A stretch of DNA of 64,000 bases from JAHEJN01 sp963787285 (GCA_963787285.1 CAWBCM010000008.1:62001-126000), one strand, 5' to 3'; shown: positions 11,994 through 21,569, counted from the stretch's first letter. Translations and numbers: made by a program. The notes: generated by a model from the letters alone, not told the origin.

Positions 11994-13945
11994 GGTCGGT
12001 AGATCCGATACTGGCCGAAGTCGTACACAAGGGTGCCCGATCGGTCCCAGTGTTCGGTCGACGCTCCCTCCGCCCGCTCCCGGGGACCGATGACCACGTA
12101 GTCGACCCCGTACCGTTCGATCAGGGTCGCCGCAGTGGGGGCGCCCGCGAGAATGTCCAGGCTGGCCTGACGTCGCCCGCTCCAATCGAGCCCGAGATCG
12201 AACACCCAGCCGTCGAAGGCCGTGACGACCGCACGGCCGCCGAGGGTGGCGACGGGCTGGGCGGCGCTGCTCGACGCAGTGACGAACACCGCGTCGTCGG
12301 CGGTCGACTCCCGAACCCACTCGCCGACCAGCACGTCACCGGGCGAGGCCACCTCGGCCGGATAGGAGGGAAGGGTGCCGTCGACCGCTTTGAACAGATC
12401 GAGCCCTCCGGCCGCCGTGAGCGACAGGGCAACCAGACCCACGCCGCCGACGCCCATCGCAATCGTCGCCGAGCGACCCGAGCTCACGACACGGTCGACC
12501 ACCGCAGCCAGTAGAGCGGCGACGGCGAAGGCCCCGAGCATCCACCAGAAGACCGCGTACTTGGCGTTGTTGCCCTCCCACGGATGCGGAATGGCCAGGT
12601 GGACACCGGCGAACCACAGCCAGATCGGTGCCAGCGCCACGGCCAGACGTCGGTTCGTGGCTCCTCGCCACAACAGGGCCACGGCGAACAGCAGCGGGAA
12701 CAGCCCGGTGTTGTCGAACCAGAAGCGCACCAGGCCCTGGGGGGTCCCGTCGGTCACCCATCCCCAGCTCCAGCGGAACGAGCCATCGGGGTTGGGGGGC
12801 ACCAGCCACGCGACCGCAGGCAAGGCCAGCACGACGGCCGGCACGAGGAACCACAACCAGCGACGACCGTCCGGGGTCCACACCCGATCGGTGATGGCCC
12901 AGAGCGCCCCCATCACCAGCGCCGTGCCCCAACCGAAGGTGTGGAACAACGGGGTCAGTCCCACGACCACCCCGACCCAGAGGAAGGCGCCGCGCTCGCC
13001 GCTCTCGCGTGCCGCCCAGAGGAGGGCCAGGGTGAACAACACCACGGCGAATCCCACCATGGTCGGTCGTTGCGGATAGAGGTGCCCGAGGACGGGATTG
13101 TCCATCCAGTAGGTGTCGAAGTCGCGTGTGTAGTCGCGCGGCTGGTTCCAGAGGACCTGACGAAACCGGTCCGAGAAGCTGCCACCGGGCACGGCCGAGA
13201 TGTCATCGAGGAACCGCGTGAAACCCCACCCGCCCGCCGCCAGGAACAGCACCGAGCCGACGACTGCCACGGATCGGCGAGCGAACAGCCTCCGACCGAA
13301 GAGGTACAGCACCGGCACCAGTGCGAACGCCAGATACCCACTGGTGACCTGCAGTGCGGCATGCAACGATGCGCCCGTCGGCACCGTGAGCGCGGCGAAG
13401 AGGTCGACGCCGAAGTGGTAGGCGAAGTCGTCGCCGGCGGCCAGTGGGGTGCCGAGATGCAGGTCGCTGCGATAGGCGAAGTTGCCGGCGTAGGCGAGGT
13501 GGGCCTGCCAGTCGCCGAAGGTCGACAGATGACCGGCGGCGATACCGCCCGACTCGCTCGGCTGGTAGGCGAGCGACAGGATGCGCACGGTGAGGGGCCA
13601 GGTGAGCGCACAGAGCCCGAGCAGCGGCGTCGGGCTGGCCGGATGGCGCCACCCGAGTCGCAGGCGGTGGCAGAAGTCGGCGTACTCGGCTCGCACCGAT
13701 GGCGCGACCCGCAACAACCCCGGCATCGACAACCCTCCCGCGATCATCACCGACGCCATCACGGTGAGGCCGCTGAAACCGAGCACGGCAATGGCCCCGA
13801 GCGCCACCAGGGTCACGGCCATGGCGCCGACGACCGCACCGATGGGCAGCCGCTCCTCGAGCCGCAGTGCCACTGGAAGGTGACCGGTGAGTCCGACGCC
13901 GACGCCGACGCACGACAGCAGAAAGGCAGCGGTGACGAGCGTCAT
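11990..13945 (-). CDS. Large polytopic membrane protein of GT-C/YYY-associated type
   Basis: 651 residues: about 12-14 hydrophobic segments, then a soluble C-terminal domain (about 520-651) ending DFGQYRIYRP. Layout, aromatic motifs and position, coupled by a 4-nt overlap to the Agl23-like gene, suggest a third member of the same glycan or lipid-linked sugar system. I do not recognise a specific family. The acidic stretch YRSDLHLGTP and DDFAYHFGVD near residues 155-180 lies in a predicted external loop. A -10 box TAGACT (complement of 13955-13960) is 9 nt upstream of the ATG. Confidence 0.7.
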   Translation of the reverse strand: MTLVTAAFLLSCVGVGVGLTGHLPVALRLEERLPIGAVVGAMAVTLVALGAIAVLGFSGLTVMASVMIAGGLSMPGLLRVAPSVRAEYADFCHRLRLGWRHPASPTPLLGLCALTWPLTVRILSLAYQPSESGGIAAGHLSTFGDWQAHLAYAGNFAYRSDLHLGTPLAAGDDFAYHFGVDLFAALTVPTGASLHAALQVTSGYLAFALVPVLYLFGRRLFARRSVAVVGSVLFLAAGGWGFTRFLDDISAVPGGSFSDRFRQVLWNQPRDYTRDFDTYWMDNPVLGHLYPQRPTMVGFAVVLFTLALLWAARESGERGAFLWVGVVVGLTPLFHTFGWGTALVMGALWAITDRVWTPDGRRWLWFLVPAVVLALPAVAWLVPPNPDGSFRWSWGWVTDGTPQGLVRFWFDNTGLFPLLFAVALLWRGATNRRLAVALAPIWLWFAGVHLAIPHPWEGNNAKYAVFWWMLGAFAVAALLAAVVDRVVSSGRSATIAMGVGGVGLVALSLTAAGGLDLFKAVDGTLPSYPAEVASPGDVLVGEWVRESTADDAVFVTASSSAAQPVATLGGRAVVTAFDGWVFDLGLDWSGRRQASLDILAGAPTAATLIERYGVDYVVIGPRERAEGASTEHWDRSGTLVYDFGQYRIYRP

Positions 13946-14043
13946 GACCCGCCGAGTCTAGAAGCCACGCGCGCCCCGGCCCGGCCAGGTCCGGAGGGGC
14001 GTCCGGGCGCGGCCGTGGCGCGATCTCCCCGAGCTGGTTCACT

Positions 14044-14511
14044 GTGGTCGTGTCTGCAGGTGGTGTCCTCGCTTCCGTGATCATGGCCTCGGCACTGGTC
14101 GTCGTGAGCGCGTGCGGCACCGGCGGGCCCAATGGTCCGACGGCGGCCAAGCCCGAGTTCTGCGGATGGGCCGCCGAGATCGAGCTGAACGTGCCACCAC
14201 CACCGCCACCGGTCGATCCGGAGTTGCCCCTCGATGTCGACCGGCTCGTCACCATCGCCGAGCAGCTGGCCAACTTCGCCCGCACGCTCGAGTCGGCCGC
14301 CGCGTTCGCGCCGTCGGACAAGCAGGCGGCCTTCGTCGTGTTGGCGTCGTTCAATCGCGATGTCGCATCGGTCATCACCGGAAGCGGCAGCCTGCGCGAC
14401 ACGGCCACCGACGTGGCACGCGACGCAGCCGACACGGTGGTGTCGACCCTCGACGACGAGTGCGGCGTCCGTATCGACGCCGATGCCACACTGGCGTTCG
14501 TGGACAGCTGA
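14044..14511 (+). CDS. Hypothetical lipoprotein
   Basis: 155 residues from GTG (a second GTG at 14050 is equally possible). Signal peptide with lipobox VVSAC, a short polyproline stretch (about 58-64), then a helical domain with two further cysteines (EFCGW and DDECGV). No family recognised. Its TGA overlaps the ATG of hemH by one base (TGATG), so it is probably translated with ferrochelatase. Confidence 0.65.
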   Translation: MVVSAGGVLASVIMASALVVVSACGTGGPNGPTAAKPEFCGWAAEIELNVPPPPPPVDPELPLDVDRLVTIAEQLANFARTLESAAAFAPSDKQAAFVVLASFNRDVASVITGSGSLRDTATDVARDAADTVVSTLDDECGVRIDADATLAFVDS

Positions 14512-15542
14512 TGGCCCCCTCGCCCCCGCTTCGCTTCGACGCCCTCCTGGTCGTGGGCTTCGGCGGACCCGAGCATCCCGATGACGTCATGCCCTTCCTT
14601 CGCAACGTCACCGCCGGTCGCAACGTGCCCGACGAGCGCCTGGCCGAGGTGGCCGAGCAGTATGCGCTCTTCGGCGGGGTGTCGCCGATCAACGATCAGA
14701 CCGAGGCGTTGGCTCGGGCTCTGGCCTCGGCCATGGCCGCACAGGGCGTCGAGGTGCCGGTGTACGTGGGCAACCGCAACTGGCGTCCGTTCCTGGTCGA
14801 CACGGTGGCGGCCATGGCCGCCGACGGAGTGACGTCGCCGCTCGCGATCGCCACCTCGGCGTTCAGCTCGTATTCGGGCTGCCGGCAGTACCGCGAAGAT
14901 CTGGCGGCGGCTCTTGGTGCCACCGACTCGCCGTACCCGGCCATCCCCAAGGTGCCGCCGTTCTGGCCCGAGGTCGGTTTTCTCGACGCGGTCACCGAAC
15001 GCATCGCCGACACGCTCGAAGGCCTCGGCACCGCTCAACGGTCCCGGTGCCGACTCGTCTTCACCGCCCACAGCATTCCGGTGGTGCTGGCGCAGACCTC
15101 GGAGTACGAGGCCCAGCTCCGACGCGCCGCCGCGACGGTCGCCGAACGCATCGGTCTGCCCCACGAGCTCGTCTTCCAGAGCCGGAGCGGACCGCCGCAG
15201 GTGCCCTGGCTCGAGCCCGACATCGTCGATCATCTCCGGGCCCTCGACCCGGGTACGACGGTTGCCGTCGTGCCGCTCGGCTTCCTCAGCGACCACATGG
15301 AGGTGCTGTTCGACCTCGACACCCAGGCGGCGGACGCCGCCCAGGCTCGGGGCATCACCATGCTGCGCGTGCCGACGGTCGGCACTTCGGACACCTTCGT
15401 CGACGGGTTGGCGGCATCGCTGGTCGCCCGCTTCCACGGCGAAGACCCGGTGACCATCGACGGGGAACCCGGCCGACCGTTCCCCTGTGCCGCCGACTGC
15501 TGCCCACCACCCCCGCCGCGCCCCCGACCACCGGCGAGCTGA
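14511..15542 (+). CDS. hemH: Ferrochelatase (probably coproporphyrin ferrochelatase)
   Basis: 343 residues. Inserts Fe2+ into the porphyrin at the end of haem synthesis; in Actinobacteria and Firmicutes the substrate is normally coproporphyrin III. Visible motifs: N-terminal GFGGPEHPDDV, catalytic His in FTAHSIP, the acidic metal-path segment SDHMEVLFDLD, and FQSRSGPPQVPWLEPD. Cysteines at YSGCRQY and in the tail PCAADCC match the positions that bind a [2Fe-2S] cluster in mycobacterial ferrochelatases. Coupled to the upstream lipoprotein gene by overlapping TGATG. Confidence 0.92.
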   Translation: MAPSPPLRFDALLVVGFGGPEHPDDVMPFLRNVTAGRNVPDERLAEVAEQYALFGGVSPINDQTEALARALASAMAAQGVEVPVYVGNRNWRPFLVDTVAAMAADGVTSPLAIATSAFSSYSGCRQYREDLAAALGATDSPYPAIPKVPPFWPEVGFLDAVTERIADTLEGLGTAQRSRCRLVFTAHSIPVVLAQTSEYEAQLRRAAATVAERIGLPHELVFQSRSGPPQVPWLEPDIVDHLRALDPGTTVAVVPLGFLSDHMEVLFDLDTQAADAAQARGITMLRVPTVGTSDTFVDGLAASLVARFHGEDPVTIDGEPGRPFPCAADCCPPPPPRPRPPAS

Positions 15543-15593
15543 GCCGTTCAGTGTTCGATCGGCCAGACGCCGTCGAGCAGGTACTCGTGCATC

Positions 15594-16424
15594 ATGCGAG
15601 TCGGACGTGGGAGTCCCACAGATCGCGACGGTAGATTCTCGACGCAGACATCCGGAGAGGAGCGGGCCGTTTCCAGTCGACTCGAATTCGTCGTTACCGG
15701 CACCGGCAGATCTGGTACCGGCCACATCGCTCAGGCGTTGACCTCGATCGGGATCCCGACCGGTCACGAGGAGTGGTTTTCCTACAGGGCAGGGCTGATC
15801 GACCGTCAGGCGATGCTTCGTCGGAATCTGCGCTCGAAGGCCGTGAGTCCGCTGCTTCGCGTTCGTGAGGAACTGAGGAGGCGGAGCCTCTCGATCAGGG
15901 GCGACGCCTCGTGGATGGCCGTCCCGAGGCTGCCGCGATACCAAGGTGTTGTGCTGCTTCAGGTTCGCCACCCTCTCAAGGTGGCCAGCAGCATCCTCGG
16001 GACGGGCTTCTTCTCGTCAGCTGAGCCCGTGAACAGCTATGAACGCTTCGCTCGAGCTCACTTCCACGTGTCGGGCGAGCCGGAAGTCGACGCAGTGCGA
16101 TGGTGGTGCGAGTGGAACAGTCGAGCTGCCGAACGGGCCAACGCCGTTTACGCGCTGGAAGGCCTCAGTCCTCAGCTGCTCGGTGAGATCGCTCGGATGA
16201 TCGACAGCGATCGCGATGTCATCCGGCGCATCGACGATGTCGTGACGGACCGAAAAGACGTAAACGATGCCAAGAAACGCAAGCAAGACAACCCGGTAAT
16301 CAGTTGGTCAGACCTGCCGGTAGCCCTGAGAGAAAGGGTCGCTCAACTGAGCCGCTCGTTCGGATACGAGCCCGACGACCCCGACCATGCACCGAACCAA
16401 CACCTCCACATACTTCGCCGCTGA
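15594..16424 (+). CDS. Sulfotransferase-like P-loop protein
   Basis: 276 residues from the only in-frame ATG. The 5'-PSB-like P-loop (VTGTGRSGTGHIAQAL, about 34-49) and the 3'-PB-like segment LLQVRHPLKVASSIL mark a PAPS-dependent sulfotransferase fold. The first about 28 residues look non-conserved and no SD precedes the ATG, so the N-terminus is uncertain. Codon use is less GC-biased than in neighbouring genes, as for the convergent glycosyltransferase, suggesting transfer. Likely sulfates a glycan or lipid of the cell surface; substrate unknown. Confidence 0.7.
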   Translation: MRVGRGSPTDRDGRFSTQTSGEERAVSSRLEFVVTGTGRSGTGHIAQALTSIGIPTGHEEWFSYRAGLIDRQAMLRRNLRSKAVSPLLRVREELRRRSLSIRGDASWMAVPRLPRYQGVVLLQVRHPLKVASSILGTGFFSSAEPVNSYERFARAHFHVSGEPEVDAVRWWCEWNSRAAERANAVYALEGLSPQLLGEIARMIDSDRDVIRRIDDVVTDRKDVNDAKKRKQDNPVISWSDLPVALRERVAQLSRSFGYEPDDPDHAPNQHLHILRR

Positions 16425-16497
16425 AGGTCACGGGCAACGACGTCGCCAAGGGCGGTGATGGTGCGGGACCGACGTCCCCGTACATCCACCGCAGGCA

Positions 16498-17244
16498 TCA
16501 GTACTGGCGGGTGAGCACTCGGTAGCGCCAATGCAGCTTCTGCCTCGATGTGAGTGGGCCGTACTGCTTCCTAGCGACGTTTGCTCGACTGGTACCTGAC
16601 CACGTGTTGATCCCGTGCTCGGCGCGCGCCTCGTAGTAGGCCTGTTCCTCCGAAATATCCGAACTGTCGACGTACCATGGACGATGCCGTGCCATGTACG
16701 GGTGGCCCGTCCGAATCGCCGGGCCGTATCCAGAGAACTCGGGTACGCGATACGCAGCAAAGGTCGTATCGATATTCGCCTGGAACACGTTGCGACGAAG
16801 GGGACGCTGCCAGAACTTCGCCTCCCACTTCCGAACCGATTCGGCATCGGCATAGTGGTCCGGGATGTCGTCGATGTGGAGCCCGAACCCGACCTTGCAG
16901 TGCCGTGGGTATCGCTCGAGCAGTTCGAGAAAGTACCCGACAGCATCCGCAGGACAAGTGTCGTCCGGCACGACGTCTGGATCCGTCACCACATACGGCT
17001 CGGAGCCAGCGATGCTTGCCACGAGCCCAGAGCTCCACGGCGCTCTGGGGCCCAGGTTCTCCGACAGACGCTCGACTTGGTGCGGACTCGCTGCGAGGTA
17101 CTCCAACAGGGGCGGATACGTCGAATCATTGTCGACGATGATGATCCGACGGTGGCCGGAGCGATCCAGCCAAGCGACGAGGTCTCGGAGATCGGTCACG
17201 CGATCGCGACTGTTGATGAAGATAGGCACGTCAAGACCGTCCAT
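16498..17244 (-). CDS. Family 2-like glycosyltransferase
   Basis: 248 residues with a GT-A nucleotide-sugar fold: N-terminal VPIFINSRDR, IIIVDNDSTYPPLLEYL, and the metal-binding DxD-like motif YVVTDPDVVPDD (about 84-95). No membrane segment. A -10 box TACTCT (complement of 17253-17258) sits 8 nt before the ATG. Converges with the sulfotransferase-like gene; both have a lower GC and a less regular third-codon position than their neighbours, so this pair may be an acquired surface-glycan module. Confidence 0.78.
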   Translation of the reverse strand: MDGLDVPIFINSRDRVTDLRDLVAWLDRSGHRRIIIVDNDSTYPPLLEYLAASPHQVERLSENLGPRAPWSSGLVASIAGSEPYVVTDPDVVPDDTCPADAVGYFLELLERYPRHCKVGFGLHIDDIPDHYADAESVRKWEAKFWQRPLRRNVFQANIDTTFAAYRVPEFSGYGPAIRTGHPYMARHRPWYVDSSDISEEQAYYEARAEHGINTWSGTSRANVARKQYGPLTSRQKLHWRYRVLTRQY

Positions 17245-17346
17245 CCACTCGAAGAGTAGTCGCGAGGTGTGCTGCCTGCGGCACGGGAGTGACGTTGTGT
17301 GCCCCCTCGGCGCGTGCCGTACACGAAGACCTGTTGCACGGTTGGC

Positions 17347-18243
17347 TCAGTTGCCCATCTGGGTCATCTCGTCGGCGCTGAGGCAGCCGAGGAGCAGGCG
17401 GAGCACCTCCTCCTGGGCGTCACCGCCGGCCAGAGGTGCCTCACCGGTGAGGATGCCGCCGACCACCTCGGCGAAGGCGTCGTTGCCGTCCTCGTCGAGA
17501 CACGCCACGGTTTCCTCGCTCAGCGTCACCCCGTCGGCCGCCGCTTCCTGCTTCATGAGCCCGCCGAAGCCGATGCAGTCGACGAGGGGCGCGATGGCGG
17601 TCTGGGCCGCCTCGGCGGCCAATGCGGCGTTCGGATCCTCGGCGGCGAGGCCGGCACGGAGCAGTGCCTCTACGGTGCTGCGTTCGCCGTAGCCGGCGAT
17701 GACACAATCGCGGGCATCGGCAGGTATCGCGAAGTTCCCGCCCGCCATCTCGGCGGTGAGCATCGTGCCCAGTTCGATGGCGTCGACACACCGGTACATC
17801 GAGTCGAGCAGGGCGTCGATGTCACCCTGGTCGATCGGACCCCCGTTGATGTCGAGCTGGGCCAAGCGGGCCAACCCGAGGGTGTCGACCATCTCGATGA
17901 CGATGCAGTCGGCATCGTCGTCGTCGAAGGTGTCGATGAAGTCGTTGTCGAGGTAGGCGCGAGCCGTGGCCAGATCGTCGGCGGACCCGCCGGGCTCGTC
18001 GGACACCTCCGGCTCGGGCGTCGCGACGTCGGACGCTCCCGGCTCGGGCGTCGCGTCGTCGGACGCTCCCGGCTCGGGCGTCGCGTCGTCGGACGCACCC
18101 GGCTCGGAGGCGACCTCCTCGGCGACCGCCGACGCCTGCGGACCGGCTCCGGCGGTGATCGACACGCGTCCGTCGTGGCTGCAGGCCGCCACGACCAGAA
18201 CCGAGCAGAACGCGAGGGCGAGAACACGGCGGTGTCGAATCAC
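17347..18243 (-). CDS. Lipoprotein with tandem two-Cys modules
   Basis: 298 residues: signal peptide with lipobox VVAAC, an acidic low-complexity linker encoded by 30-bp repeats (about 45-80), then three modules, each opening with Cys (DADCIV, ARDCVI, TVACLD) and closing with Cys about 40-45 residues later (MYRCVD, LVDCIG, LLGCLS). The pattern suggests one disulfide per module on the outer face. No known family recognised. Start GTG 18243. Paralogous to the genes at 9.9 and 18.3 kb. Confidence 0.75.
   Translation of the reverse strand: MIRHRRVLALAFCSVLVVAACSHDGRVSITAGAGPQASAVAEEVASEPGASDDATPEPGASDDATPEPGASDVATPEPEVSDEPGGSADDLATARAYLDNDFIDTFDDDDADCIVIEMVDTLGLARLAQLDINGGPIDQGDIDALLDSMYRCVDAIELGTMLTAEMAGGNFAIPADARDCVIAGYGERSTVEALLRAGLAAEDPNAALAAEAAQTAIAPLVDCIGFGGLMKQEAAADGVTLSEETVACLDEDGNDAFAEVVGGILTGEAPLAGGDAQEEVLRLLLGCLSADEMTQMGN
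18009..18108. repeat. 30-bp in-frame tandem repeat, about 3.3 copies
   Basis: Direct repeats of period 30 (units starting near 18010, 18040, 18070, then a partial), differing at a few bases. On the coding strand each unit gives ten residues of the type EPGASDDATP, a flexible acidic, proline-containing spacer between the lipid anchor and the folded modules of the lipoprotein. Confidence 0.9.
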
Positions 18244-18296
18244 GATGGTCCAGTCGTTGCGGTCGCTCGATCAGAAGGAAATTCGGCGGGGAGCGA

Positions 18297-18946
18297 TCAG
18301 CCGAGCAGCTTCGCCAGCTCGTCGTCGCTCAGACAGCCCACCACGGTGTCGACGGCGATCTGGTCGACCTCGGGAGGCACGGCGGTCAGGTCGCGCTCGG
18401 CTGCCCAGAGCGCCGCGGTGGCCGCAGCCTTCGCCACGGTCGGCTCGGTGAAGGCGATGTCGAGACAGTCGAGGGTGGGCTCGGAGAGCGACAGTCCGGC
18501 CGCAGACGGCGTAGAGCCGTCCCGGCTCCTCGAGATCGGCCGTGCAGATAGCTCATGAGCTCACCGACGAGCGGGATCTCCTCGTCGTTCAGGCCGGTGT
18601 CGGGCAGCTGGATCGAGCGATCCGGGCCGAGCAACTGCACGATGCCGGTGGTCGCACAGTCGAGCGACGGCTGGTCGATCGAGATTCCGGCGGAGTCCTG
18701 GGCGGTCCCCAACAGCCATGTCGCCACGGCGGCCTCGACCGGTGCGACTTCGGCGTCGGGTGGAACGAGGATCTCGATGACGGGCCCGGACGACTCCGAT
18801 GCGAGATCCTGCTCGATGGCGGCGGGCTGGGCCTCTGGCGCGGCCAACGGACGGCCGACCAGGGGTTCGTCGACGGCGCAGGAGGCGAGGAGTACCGAAC
18901 ACGCGAGCCACGCGAACAGCACCGGATGGGCACGGAGCATTTCCAC
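18297..18946 (-). CDS. Two-Cys-module lipoprotein, frame broken twice
   Basis: Starts at GTG 18946 with lipobox LLASC; the first module opens at SLDCATTG and a second runs from TLDCLDIAF to VVGCLSDDELAKLLG, stop at 18297. The span is 650 nt (two over a multiple of three). Treating one base near 18553 and one near 18500-18520 as extra gives ELM-AICTADLEEPGRLY-x-AAGLSLSEPTLDC; the interval from ICT to TLDC (25 residues) then matches the sister lipoprotein (24 residues). Without repair the protein would end in an Arg/Ser-rich shadow frame. A single lost base is the alternative. Confidence 0.65.
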
Positions 18947-19024
18947 CCATCGGCACCATGGGCCGCCATCCTTAGCGCCGACGCGGGATTTCCCCTCGAA
19001 CGATCGGAGCCCACCGGATTGCCA

Positions 19025-19070
19025 CGAGCCCGGTGCGAGAAGCCACTACGTTCCTGAGGAGCCGGGCTCG
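19025..19070. promoter_or_regulatory. Inverted repeat upstream of the topoisomerase operon
   Basis: CGAGCCCGG (19025-19033) and CCGGGCTCG (19062-19070) form a perfect 9-bp inverted repeat with a 28-nt spacer, 69 bp before the parC start. A -10-like TAGACT follows at 19089-19094. It could be an operator or the base of a leader stem; supercoiling-sensitive control is speculation. Confidence 0.4.
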
Positions 19071-19138
19071 GTGTGCGACGTCGAGCCCTAGACTGATTCG
19101 CGCACCCGAACACCAGTTCGCCTCCCTGGAGCCTCTCC

Positions 19139-21569
19139 GTGTCCGACCAACAGGAACTCGCACTCGTACCCTTCGCCCGCGAAGTGGTGGAGGTGGCCGT
19201 CGCCGACGAGTTGTCGGAGTCGTTCCTCGCCTACTCGCTCTCGGTGATCACGAGCCGGGCGATCCCCGACGTGCGTGACGGGCTCAAGCCCGTGCAGCGG
19301 CGCATTCTCTACTCCATGTTGCAGATGGGAATCCGGCCCGAGAACCCGCATCGAAAGTGCGCTCGGGTGGTCGGCGACACCATGGGGCGCTATCACCCCC
19401 ATGGCGATCAGGCCATCTACGAGGCGCTGGTGCGCATGGGCCAGGACTTCTCCCGCATGATCACTCTCGTCGACCCCCACGGGAACTTCGGCAGCCTCGA
19501 CGACCCTCCCGCTGCTCCCCGCTACACCGAGTGCCGCCTCACCGCCGCGGCGATGGAGATGATCGGCGAGATCGACCGAGGACACCGTCGACTTCCGGCC
19601 CACCTACGACGGCGAGGACGAGGAACCGATCTGCCTGCCGGGGCTGATCCCCAACCTGCTGGTGAACGGCGGGACCGGCATCGCGGTGGGAATGGCCACC
19701 AACATGCCCACCCACAACCTCGGCGAGATCGCCTCCGCCATCGAGTTGGTCATGACCCAGCGTCGGCCCCGGCCCACCATCGATCAGCTGATGGCCTGCG
19801 TGCCAGGCCCCGACTTCCCGTCGGGTGGCCTGCTGATCGACGACGGGGTCCGCGAGGCCTACGAGACCGGCCGGGGGTCGGTGCGCATGCGGGCCCGCGC
19901 CGAGGTCGAGCAGCGCACCACGCGTAGTCAGAGCATCGTCGTCACCGAGTTGCCGTACCAGGTGGGTCCCGAGAAGGTCGTGGCCCGCATCAACGACCTG
20001 TTGGCGAACGAGAAGATCCAGGGCATCGCCGACGTCAAGAACCTCTCCGACCGCAGCACCGGTTTGCGCATCCAGATCGACTGCAAGCCCGACGTCAACG
20101 CCCAGGCCGTGCTCGGCCATCTGTTCCGCCTCACCCCGCTCGAGGAGACCTTCGGCATCAACAACGTGGTGCTGGTGAGCGGCATCCCCCAGACCCTCGG
20201 TCTGTACGACCTCTGCCAGCACTACGTCACCCACCGGCTCGACATCGTGGTGCGGCGCACGCAGTACCGCCTCGAACGGGCCCGGGCGCGACTGCACATC
20301 GTCGAGGGCCTCATCATCGCCCTCGACGCCATCGACCGAGTGGTGCAGATCATCCGCTCGTCGGCCGACGTGGCCGAAGCCCGCGAGCGACTCATGGCCG
20401 AGCTCTCGCTCAGTGAGATCCAGGCCACCCACATCCTCGACATGCAGCTCCGTCGCCTGACCGCGCTCGAGAAGCAGAAGATCGTCGACGAGCGCGATGC
20501 GCTGCTGGTCAGCATCGACGAGTACGAGACGCTGCTCGGTTCCGAGCAGCGTCAACGCACCCTCGTGCTGAAGGAGCTGCGCGGCGCCGTCGACCGCCAC
20601 GGGCGCGACCGCCGCACCGAGATCGTCGGCCCCGACGAGCTGCCCGTGTACGACAACATCGAGATCACGCCATCGTCGGAGGCCGACCCGGCCACCGACG
20701 AGCCCTGCGTGATCACCTTGTCGACCTCGGGCACCGTGGGCCGTGCCCCCGCCGAGGGCGCCAAGCGAGCCACCCCCGGTCGCCACGACGTGCTCGTGTC
20801 GGCCACCGTCGGCTCCACTGCCCGCCGTGTCGTCGGCGTGACCTCCGAGGGGCGGGCCGTGGTGGTGAACACCCACGAGCTCGGCGAGATCGAAGGGCGA
20901 AGCCGCGGTTCCAATGCGTCACAGGTGTTCGGCATCGCGCGGGGCGAAGAGCTGCTCACCGTGGTGGCCGAGGGCAACGAGGAGAACCTCGTGGTGGTCA
21001 CCACCGACGGCATCGCCAAGCGGCTCACGCCCGACGAGCTGTTCGAGACCAAGTCGGGCAAGACCGTCATCGCGCTGAAGGACGGGTCCAAGATCGCCGC
21101 GGCCTTCACCACTCCCGACGGTGCCGACATCGCCGTCGTCACCTCCGATGCACAGATCCTGCGCACGCCCGCTTCGGGAATCAGCGTGCAGGGTCGCGGC
21201 GCCGGAGGCGTCGCCGGAATGAAGGTGCGCGCCGGTGCCCGCGTGATCGCCGCCGCGCCAGTGGTGCCCGACGCCCTCGTGGTCACCGTCACCGACACCG
21301 GCACCGCCAAGGCCACGCCCTTCGACGAGATCGATTCGAAGGGCCGCGGCGGCCAGGGCGTCCGCATCACCCGGTTCAGCGGCGAGTCCGAGCTGGTGCT
21401 CGCCTTCATCGGTTCGCCCAGCGGTCTCGTCGTCGTGATGAGCACCGACGACGATCCCACCAAGGCCGACCCGAACCCGGTGCCCTTCGACCTCGATCCC
21501 ACCAAGCGAGACCTCGTGAGTACCTCCACCGAACGCCGCATTCTCGCCGTGGGCTCGGCCCGCTGGTGA
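19139..21569 (+). CDS. parC: Type IIA topoisomerase subunit A (ParC/GyrA-like), frame broken near 19577
   Basis: About 809 residues after repair. Breakage-reunion domain with RAIPDVRDGLKPVQRRIL, the QRDR-like GRYHPHGDQAIYEA and catalytic Tyr129 in PRYTECRLT; coiled tower and a C-terminal six-blade beta-propeller (about 500-809). The GyrA box is degenerate, which with the A-then-B gene order favours topoisomerase IV. Frame is lost at ATC GAC c GAG GAC (19571-19580): one extra C, after which EDTVDFRPTYDGEDEE continues normally. Span 2431 nt = 3n+1. Start GTG with GGAG about 7 nt upstream. 16 bp separate its stop from parE. Confidence 0.85.

Noticed and set aside
13203..15971. 922-codon leftward frame opposite ferrochelatase
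   Set aside because: Shadow of hemH and of the membrane-protein gene in another frame.
18009..18108. 30-bp direct repeats as a CRISPR array
   Set aside because: Units are contiguous with no spacers and are in frame within a lipoprotein gene.
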